From: an uncultured Muribaculaceae bacterium
GTDB lineage: Bacteria; Bacteroidota; Bacteroidia; Bacteroidales; Muribaculaceae
Length of the DNA stretch: 11,239 bases
Assembly: GCA_947177435.1 (NCBI GenBank)
Contig: CAMWUM010000027.1
Span: 1-11,239 of the forward strand
Direction: 5' to 3'
The position numbers and the translations under genes were made by a program. Numbering within the stretch: the stretch's first letter is position 1; each line of letters starts with the position of its first letter. The notes beneath the pieces were generated by a model. It saw only the letters and a list, made by a program, of their open reading frames with translations, searched no databases and was not told the DNA's origin. Positions 6,443-11,239 of the stretch are shown here, piece by piece.

Positions 6443-8271
6443 CAGGTTGTCTTTAAGTTGTTGATGAAGAAGTAATAGTACCAGTAGGTATGACCGTAGC
6501 GGGGCCTGAACAGCTCGGCCTTGCGGGCATCGGGCAGGGATTGGTTGGCTTGCACCATCTCGATAAACTGGGAGAACTCCTGCTCGGTCTGGGGGTCGAT
6601 TTTCAGTTGGCGGAAGGCGTCACTGCCCTTCAGCACGCTGTACATGATGGCAGCCTCCTGCATGTGGCGGGGCAGGCGGTCGTGCGTGTTGGAGTAGAGT
6701 ACGATCTTAGGCCAGATTTCATCCAAATCTTTCTGGATAAGGCCGCTCATGATCGACAATTCCACCAGTTGTGGCGGGCCTCCGCGCAGGGCGTTGGTGG
6801 CTTGCAGTAGGTAGGCCTCCATATTGCCTCCGTCTCCGCCGAGGTGGTCGCCAAAACTCATAAGCGGGGCGATGGCTGCCAGTTCGGGATCGGACTGCAG
6901 CAGGGCCGGGTCGTCGGCAATGGCCATGTAGCGCTGGGCCCAATCCTTGTAATTGCGCGTCTGGGCCAGTGCTTTGAGGTATTTCTTGGCCAGGGCGGAT
7001 TCGCCGTTGAGCAGGGCAATCTTGGCCATATATTTCAGGTACTCGACTTTCTGGCCAAATTCCACTTTGCTCTCCATGCACCAGCGGTAGGCGTCGTTGA
7101 CGCGTCCAAAATGGTAATAGAGCAGGCGCGCGCCGGCGTCGCGCATGGCCGTGGCCTCGCGGGCCGAGGTGGTGGAGTAGGGGGTGTCGGAGATGGGGAA
7201 GGCGAACATCCGGTCGCTTGCCTGGCCCGCGCGCAGGAGCGCTATGTCGGTCAGCAGCACGTTGAGGCGGGTGGGCGCGCCGTCGAACTCCTCGGCAGCC
7301 TCCACCGCATCACTCCACTGCTGGTCTTGCAGTGCTCGGTCGAGGCGCAGGGTGAATTCGAAGTTGGGGTCTTTGTATTTGCACACGGGCACCGTGCCGT
7401 AAGCGGCAAGCATCAGCGCAAGCGACAGGACTACGGAGAACAGCGGGCGCTTAGGGTTTTCTTTGTAATGCCCGGCCATGAGCGAAAGCACAGCCACGAC
7501 GGCGAAAGCCACGATGTACGGTGTCATCAGCGAGCCCTCTCCCTCGAGGAAGCGGGGCAGCATCGAGGTGTAGATATGCTCACGCATTACGATGGTGTCG
7601 GTGAAGTATAACCATACCCATGGGACTCCCGCGCCTGACGCTGCAGCCACGGCTGCCGTGATCCATTGGCGGCTGGCCAGGGTATTGATGGCGATAAGGC
7701 CCGAAGCGAGGATGGCGTAAAATCCCAAAAGGGGATAGGTCAACGCCGTTGCGGCCGCAATGGCGATTTTCAGCCACGCGGGATTGGCGCATCGGCAGGC
7801 CCAGAGCAATGCCGCAGCCGAGGCAATGCCGAGCGGTGCGGTGAAGAATAACCCGGGCGACTTGAGCGTGTACACCACATAGCCGAGCGTGAGCGGGGCG
7901 AGCGTAAGCATGGCGTTGGCAATGCCTGTGGCAGTGGCCCAACGCGCCGGCACTATGCATGCTTTTACTATCAAAGCCTGCATTGCCGCCAACACTAATG
8001 CAAAGATCAGGGCGCCAAGCCAGGGCTGATAGAAAAACTGCGTTAGGTAGGTCGAGGCCCACTCGAGCAGGCCGCCGGGCATGAGCATGCATTCATTGAA
8101 GTAATCGGTGGTGGGGAAGAAAATCTGCATCTCCTCCACCTTGCGTAGGAAGAGAGGATGTCCAAGACCGAGAATAAGCAGTGTGAATATGAACGGGAGC
8201 GAGAATGCGGCGACCCAAAGTGCCGGAGCGAGCCAGCGGGGTTCGTCTTTATGTTGTTTTAGTTTTTTCAT
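6442..8271 (-). CDS. Polytopic membrane protein with TPR-like C-terminal half (DUF6057-like)
   Basis: A 609-residue protein I recognise only as resembling the Bacteroidota family DUF6057; I could not check this. The N-terminus is short and basic (MKKLKQHK), followed by about eight or nine hydrophobic spans between residues 14 and 297 (for example near 14-36, 85-107, 112-135, 140-160, 204-223, 249-268 and 276-297). Residues 300-590 are soluble and alpha-helical, with TPR-like pairs such as SDAVEAAEEFDGAPTRLNVL and ALAKKYLKALAQTRNYKDW, suggesting a protein-interaction domain. The tail is strikingly aromatic: YGHTYWYYYFF at 592-602. There are no obvious catalytic motifs. It is the first gene of the three-gene unit, with a promoter just upstream, and its TGA overlaps the ATG of the CxxCH lipoprotein by one base, so the two probably work together at the membrane. 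Which side of the membrane the helical half faces is unclear. Confidence 0.82.
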   Translation of the reverse strand: MKKLKQHKDEPRWLAPALWVAAFSLPFIFTLLILGLGHPLFLRKVEEMQIFFPTTDYFNECMLMPGGLLEWASTYLTQFFYQPWLGALIFALVLAAMQALIVKACIVPARWATATGIANAMLTLAPLTLGYVVYTLKSPGLFFTAPLGIASAAALLWACRCANPAWLKIAIAAATALTYPLLGFYAILASGLIAINTLASRQWITAAVAAASGAGVPWVWLYFTDTIVMREHIYTSMLPRFLEGEGSLMTPYIVAFAVVAVLSLMAGHYKENPKRPLFSVVLSLALMLAAYGTVPVCKYKDPNFEFTLRLDRALQDQQWSDAVEAAEEFDGAPTRLNVLLTDIALLRAGQASDRMFAFPISDTPYSTTSAREATAMRDAGARLLYYHFGRVNDAYRWCMESKVEFGQKVEYLKYMAKIALLNGESALAKKYLKALAQTRNYKDWAQRYMAIADDPALLQSDPELAAIAPLMSFGDHLGGDGGNMEAYLLQATNALRGGPPQLVELSIMSGLIQKDLDEIWPKIVLYSNTHDRLPRHMQEAAIMYSVLKGSDAFRQLKIDPQTEQEFSQFIEMVQANQSLPDARKAELFRPRYGHTYWYYYFFINNLKTT

Positions 8272-8289
8272 GGTAAGAATAATTCTACC
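8272..8289 (-). repeat. Imperfect palindrome directly before the membrane-protein ATG
   Basis: The minus strand reads GGTAGAATTATTCTTACC and ends at the base before the start codon. Its core AGAATTATTCT (8286-8276) is a perfect dyad, and the outer GGTA/TACC pairs too if one T is bulged. The predicted transcription start falls within or next to it, so it could be a small operator or a 5'-terminal hairpin that hides the start codon. It is short and AT-rich, and chance is possible. Confidence 0.3.
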
Positions 8290-8290
8290 G

Positions 8291-8322
8291 CGAAATTACA
8301 ACAATTATTCCAATCTCCCAAA
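8291..8322 (-). promoter_or_regulatory. Bacteroidota-type promoter of the membrane protein-lipoprotein-HTCS unit
   Basis: A TTTG at 8322-8319 is separated by 20 bp from TAATTTCG at 8298-8291, close to the -33 TTTG / -7 TAnnTTTG consensus (one mismatch in the -7 element) and within its usual spacing of about 19-21 bp. It lies in the 74-bp AT-rich gap between the rarA stop and the membrane-protein ATG. Transcription should begin around 8284, leaving a very short leader. I see no terminator in the gap, so read-through from the rarA cluster may add to expression. Confidence 0.55.
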
Positions 8323-8345
8323 TCCCAGCTCCCTTTTAACGCTAC

Positions 8346-9605
8346 TTATTGCTTAGGTTTTGACATTTTAGCTTCTTGGGGATTGTCGCAAGGCTGCCAC
8401 AGGCGGGTGCCGAGCAGGGCGTTGGGGAGGTACTGCTGCTGCACGTAGTTGCCGGGGAAGTCGTGGGGGTATTTGTAGGTGGCTCCGTAGCCGAGGTCTT
8501 TCATCAGTTTGGTGGGGGCGTTGCGTATGTGCAGGGGCACGGGCAGGTCGCCGCTCTGGCGTACCAGGGCGAGGGCGCGGTCGATGGCCATGTAGGCCGA
8601 GTTGCTTTTGGGCGACGTGGCCAGGTAGATGGTGCACTCGGCCAGCGGGATGCGTCCCTCTGGCATGCCGATTTTGCGTATGGTCTCAAAGCAGGCGTTG
8701 GCCAGCAGCAGGGCGTTGGGGTTGGCCAGGCCGATATCTTCTGCCGAGAGGATTACGAGGCGGCGTGCGATGAATTCCGGATCCTCGCCGCCCTCGATCA
8801 TGCGCGCCAGCCAGTAGATGGCGGCGTCGGGGTCGCTGCCCCTGACGCTTTTGATGAAGGCGGAGATGATGTCGTAATGCATATCGCCGGTCTTGTCGTA
8901 GGCCATCGGGTTTTGCTGCAGGCGCTCGATCACGATTTCGTCTGTGATGACCATTGGCTCGCCGATGGCCGTTGACTGCTCTATCAGTTCCAGGATGTTG
9001 AGTAGTTTTCGGGCGTCGCCTCCGCTGAATCGGAAGAGCGCGGCCGTCTCCTTGACCTCCACCTGGCGCTTGCTCAGCACCTCGTCCTGGGTGATGGCGC
9101 GGTCGAGCAGTTGCTGCAGTTCGTCTGCTTCGAGCGACTTTAATATGTACACTTGTGCGCGTGAGAGCAGCGGGCGTATCACTTCGAACGACGGATTCTC
9201 CGTAGTGGCGCCGATAAGAGTTACGATTCCGCTCTCTACTGCGCCCAGCAGGCTGTCTTGCTGGCTCTTGCTGAAGCGATGGATTTCGTCGATGAAGAGT
9301 ATGGGACGGCCGGCGTTGAAGATGCTCGACGCCTCCTTTTTACATTGGTCGATGACCTCACGCACCTCCTTCACGCCCGACGACACGGCCGAGAGGGTGA
9401 AGAACTTGCTTTTGGTGCTGTTGGCCACGATGCGGGCTATTGTGGTTTTTCCCACGCCCGGAGGGCCCCAGAGGATGAACGACGACACGCGCCCCTGGTC
9501 AATCATGCGGCGGAGTATGCCGCCCTCGCCCACGAGGTGGGTCTGGCCGATGTAGTCGTCGAGCGTCTGCGGGCGCATGCGCTCTGCTAATGGTGCGAGT
9601 GCCAT
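8346..9605 (-). CDS. rarA: Replication-associated recombination protein A (AAA+ ATPase)
   Basis: A 419-residue cytoplasmic AAA+ ATPase of the RarA/MgsA/WRNIP1 family, which acts at stalled replication forks with SSB. Length is normal for the family. Walker A is GPPGVGKT at 47-54, Walker B ILFIDE at 102-107, sensor 1 GATTENPSFE at 132-141, the arginine finger Arg149 in LLSRAQ, and sensor 2 GGDARKLLN at 195-203. The C-terminal half carries family-typical stretches DPDAAIYWLARM and GEDPEFIARRLVILSAEDIGLANP, plus YKYPHDFPGNYV near the end. The GATTENPSFE signature separates it from the clamp-loader and RuvB relatives. The start is ATG 9605, 3 nt after the fmt stop, implying co-transcription. The short C-terminal tail (EAKMSKPKQ) looks ordinary. 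No defect seen. Confidence 0.97.
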   Translation of the reverse strand: MALAPLAERMRPQTLDDYIGQTHLVGEGGILRRMIDQGRVSSFILWGPPGVGKTTIARIVANSTKSKFFTLSAVSSGVKEVREVIDQCKKEASSIFNAGRPILFIDEIHRFSKSQQDSLLGAVESGIVTLIGATTENPSFEVIRPLLSRAQVYILKSLEADELQQLLDRAITQDEVLSKRQVEVKETAALFRFSGGDARKLLNILELIEQSTAIGEPMVITDEIVIERLQQNPMAYDKTGDMHYDIISAFIKSVRGSDPDAAIYWLARMIEGGEDPEFIARRLVILSAEDIGLANPNALLLANACFETIRKIGMPEGRIPLAECTIYLATSPKSNSAYMAIDRALALVRQSGDLPVPLHIRNAPTKLMKDLGYGATYKYPHDFPGNYVQQQYLPNALLGTRLWQPCDNPQEAKMSKPKQ

Positions 9606-9608
9606 GGC

Positions 9609-10556
9609 TTACAGCGCTTTTTGCGGCACTTCGCGCAGGCCGCGGAGGAAGTCGGCCGTTGCCATCCGCTTTTTGCCCTCGGGCTGGATTGAGAGGACTT
9701 CGAGGGCGCCGTCGATGCAATCAATCGTCAGGCAGCCGTCCTTGGCCGTGACGTTGCCGGGAATGGGTGAAGACGCAGGTACGACTTTCGTTTCGAATAT
9801 CTTGGCCGTCATGCCGTTGTCAAACTCTGTCCAGGCGGCGGGGTAGGGTGACAGTCCGCGTACCAGGTTGTGCGCCTGCTCGGCAGGCTTATTCCAGTCG
9901 ATGCGGCAAGTATCCTTGAAAATCTTAGGCGCGGGAGTCGGCTCCTCGCCTTGCAGCAACTGGTCTTGGGGTATGGGTTTGAGGTCGCCGCGGAGTATGC
10001 CTTGCAGAGTGGCTATGGTGAGGTCGGCGCCGAGGAGCATGAGCTTGTCGTGCACGTCGCCCACGTTGTCGGCGGGGAGGATGTCGATTGCCTCCTGGCT
10101 GATGATGTCGCCGGTGTCGATTTCGTGCTTGAGGAAGAATGTGGTGACGCCCGTGCGGGTGTCGCCGTTGATGATGGCCCAGTTGATGGGGGCGGCGCCG
10201 CGGTAGCGGGGCAGCAGTGAGGCGTGGAGGTTGAACGTGCCAAGGCGCGGCATCTGCCACACCTGGCGGGGCAGCATCCTGAATGCGATGACCACGAACA
10301 GGTCGGCGCCAAGGCCGGCGAGCTCGTCGATAAAGGCAGGGTCTTTGAGGTTGGCCGGCTGCATCAGATGCAGGCCGTGGGCCACGGCAAACTGCTTGAC
10401 GGGCGACTGCAGCATCTTATGGCCGCGTCCGGCGGGCTTGTCGGGCATCGTGACCACGCCCACGATGTTGAAGCCTTCGGCCACCATGCGCTCGAGGCTG
10501 CAGACGGCGAAGTCGGGCGTGCCGAGAAATACTATTTTGAGGTCTTTCTTATCCAT
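9609..10556 (-). CDS. fmt: Methionyl-tRNA formyltransferase
   Basis: A 315-residue cytoplasmic enzyme that transfers a formyl group from 10-formyltetrahydrofolate to Met-tRNA(fMet), making the initiator tRNA used in bacterial translation. The N-terminal Rossmann domain begins KIVFLGTPDFAV (7-18), followed by MPDKPAGRGHKM (37-48). The catalytic triad is Asn109, His111 and Asp147, set in FNLHASLLPRYRGAAPI and HEIDTGD. The C-terminal beta-barrel that binds tRNA starts near residue 208, with GLSPYPAAWT at 234-243 typical of the family. Length matches the family norm. ATG 10556 directly abuts the TAA of the upstream pseudouridine synthase gene, so the genes are translated as a cluster. The def gene, which often accompanies fmt in other bacteria, is not in the window. 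Confidence 0.97.
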   Translation of the reverse strand: MDKKDLKIVFLGTPDFAVCSLERMVAEGFNIVGVVTMPDKPAGRGHKMLQSPVKQFAVAHGLHLMQPANLKDPAFIDELAGLGADLFVVIAFRMLPRQVWQMPRLGTFNLHASLLPRYRGAAPINWAIINGDTRTGVTTFFLKHEIDTGDIISQEAIDILPADNVGDVHDKLMLLGADLTIATLQGILRGDLKPIPQDQLLQGEEPTPAPKIFKDTCRIDWNKPAEQAHNLVRGLSPYPAAWTEFDNGMTAKIFETKVVPASSPIPGNVTAKDGCLTIDCIDGALEVLSIQPEGKKRMATADFLRGLREVPQKAL

Positions 10557-11239
10557 TTATTCTTGTGTGTTTTTGTTGTCGTTGGGCTCGGCGGCAGTGG
10601 CCAACGCTTGCCACAGAGTATCGTCGGGCACCGGGGCGGTGACGTCGATGTTTTCACCCGACACGGGATGTGTGAACTGTATGCGCCTTGCCAACAGCGA
10701 TATGCAGCCGTCGGGGTTGCTGCGCTTGTCGCCGTATTTGAGGTCGCCCTTCACGGGGCAGCCGATGGCGGAGAGTTGGGCGCGTATCTGGTGCTTGCGG
10801 CCCGTGAGCAGGTTGATTTCCAGCAGGAAATAGCGATCGCTCTGCGCGATGAGTTTGTACTCGAGCCGTGCCTCCTTGGCGCCCTCCTTGGGGGTGAGGC
10901 TTACGTAGGTCTTGTTGTTCTTCTCGACGGGCGTGAGGTAATGCGTGAGCAGGTCGGCGTCCTTTGGCGGGCGGTTGCGCACGATGGCCCAGTAGGTCTT
11001 GTGCATCTGGCCGTTGCGTATCATGTCGTTGAGGCGGGTCAGGGCCTTTGAGGTCTTGGCGAACACCACGGCGCCGCCCACGGGGCGGTCAAGGCGGTGC
11101 ACCACGCCGAGAAACACGTTGCCGGGCTTGGCGCACGACTCCTTTATCCATTCCTTAACGGTTTCGCTCAGTGGCTTGTCGCCGGTCTTGTCGCCCTGCA
11201 CGATTTCGCCGGGGGCCTTGTTGACGATTATGATATGGT
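10557..11239 (-). CDS. RluA-family RNA pseudouridine synthase, 5' end beyond window
   Basis: Isomerises uridine to pseudouridine in RNA, probably rRNA; which site is not predictable from this sequence. The reading frame stays open to the right edge (first full codon at 11237), beginning HIIIVNKAPGEIVQGD, which is the family's usual N-terminal motif. The start codon is therefore outside, and an in-frame GTG at 11201 is internal. The 226 visible residues include the catalytic motif VVHRLDRPVGG with Asp50 of the visible part (codon 11090-11088), then RKHQIRAQL and KGDLKYGDKR, both typical of the family. There is little room for an S4 RNA-binding domain if the start is close by, which would make it the short, S4-less type common in Bacteroidota. 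The TAA directly abuts the fmt ATG. Confidence 0.93.
   Translation of the reverse strand, partial: HIIIVNKAPGEIVQGDKTGDKPLSETVKEWIKESCAKPGNVFLGVVHRLDRPVGGAVVFAKTSKALTRLNDMIRNGQMHKTYWAIVRNRPPKDADLLTHYLTPVEKNNKTYVSLTPKEGAKEARLEYKLIAQSDRYFLLEINLLTGRKHQIRAQLSAIGCPVKGDLKYGDKRSNPDGCISLLARRIQFTHPVSGENIDVTAPVPDDTLWQALATAAEPNDNKNTQE

Noticed and set aside
8301..8311. GGAATAATTGT upstream of the membrane-protein gene as another copy of the GGCAATAA operator
   Set aside because: It lacks the C after GG and needs a gap to align, it diverges after nine bases, and no second copy lies 21 bp away. This does not support autoregulation.
8376..8975. Plus-strand open frames opposite rarA
   Set aside because: They are low-complexity Val/Gly-rich translations opposite a fully intact rarA and are best explained as antisense shadows of its GC-rich codons.
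1..11239. tRNA, rRNA, CRISPR array, insertion sequence or phage genes
   Set aside because: I saw no cloverleaf, regularly spaced repeat array, transposase or integrase motif, or terminal inverted repeats; nearly all of the window is covered by intact minus-strand genes.

Overview
The window reads as chromosomal DNA from a member of the Bacteroidota, order Bacteroidales, most likely a gut lineage such as Muribaculaceae. Four things point there: a complete hybrid two-component regulator (HTCS) of the Bacteroides type; a secreted protein combining a ricin-like domain with a FIVAR-like helical domain; AT-rich leaders without Shine-Dalgarno sequences and with TTTG / TAnnTTTG-like promoter elements; and a polytopic membrane protein resembling a family I associate with Bacteroidota (DUF6057). 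The family-level placement is inference. Coding DNA is GC-rich with GC-ending codons, while the two intergenic gaps are AT-rich. Every gene I can support is on the minus strand, so the window is best read from right to left.

Right part (about 11239 to 8346) is a tight housekeeping cluster: the end-truncated RluA-family pseudouridine synthase, methionyl-tRNA formyltransferase (fmt), whose ATG directly abuts the preceding stop, and the replication-associated AAA+ ATPase RarA, whose ATG lies 3 nt after the fmt stop. These act in RNA modification, translation initiation and replication-fork rescue.

Middle part (8345 to 951) begins with a 74-bp AT-rich gap carrying a good Bacteroidota-type promoter (TTTG, 20-bp spacer, TAATTTCG). 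It drives a second tight unit: a polytopic membrane protein with a TPR-like C-terminal half, a beta-propeller lipoprotein carrying one CxxCH haem-type motif, and an HTCS. The first two overlap by one base and the HTCS ATG lies 5 nt after the lipoprotein stop, so the three are probably co-expressed and functionally linked. No SusC/SusD pair or glycoside hydrolase is present in the window, unlike most HTCS loci.

Left part (950 to 1) has a 175-bp intergenic region followed by a secreted ricin-like/FIVAR-like protein running off the left edge. The intergenic region contains a 15-bp direct repeat with a period of exactly 21 bp, the geometry used by AraC-family DNA-binding domains. It lies directly upstream of the secreted protein's gene and directly downstream of the HTCS gene, whose output domain is AraC-type. 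My working model is that the HTCS senses a periplasmic signal, perhaps handled by the membrane protein and CxxCH lipoprotein, and activates the secreted protein. The last approximately 55 bases of the window appear to be frameshifted relative to the rest of that gene.
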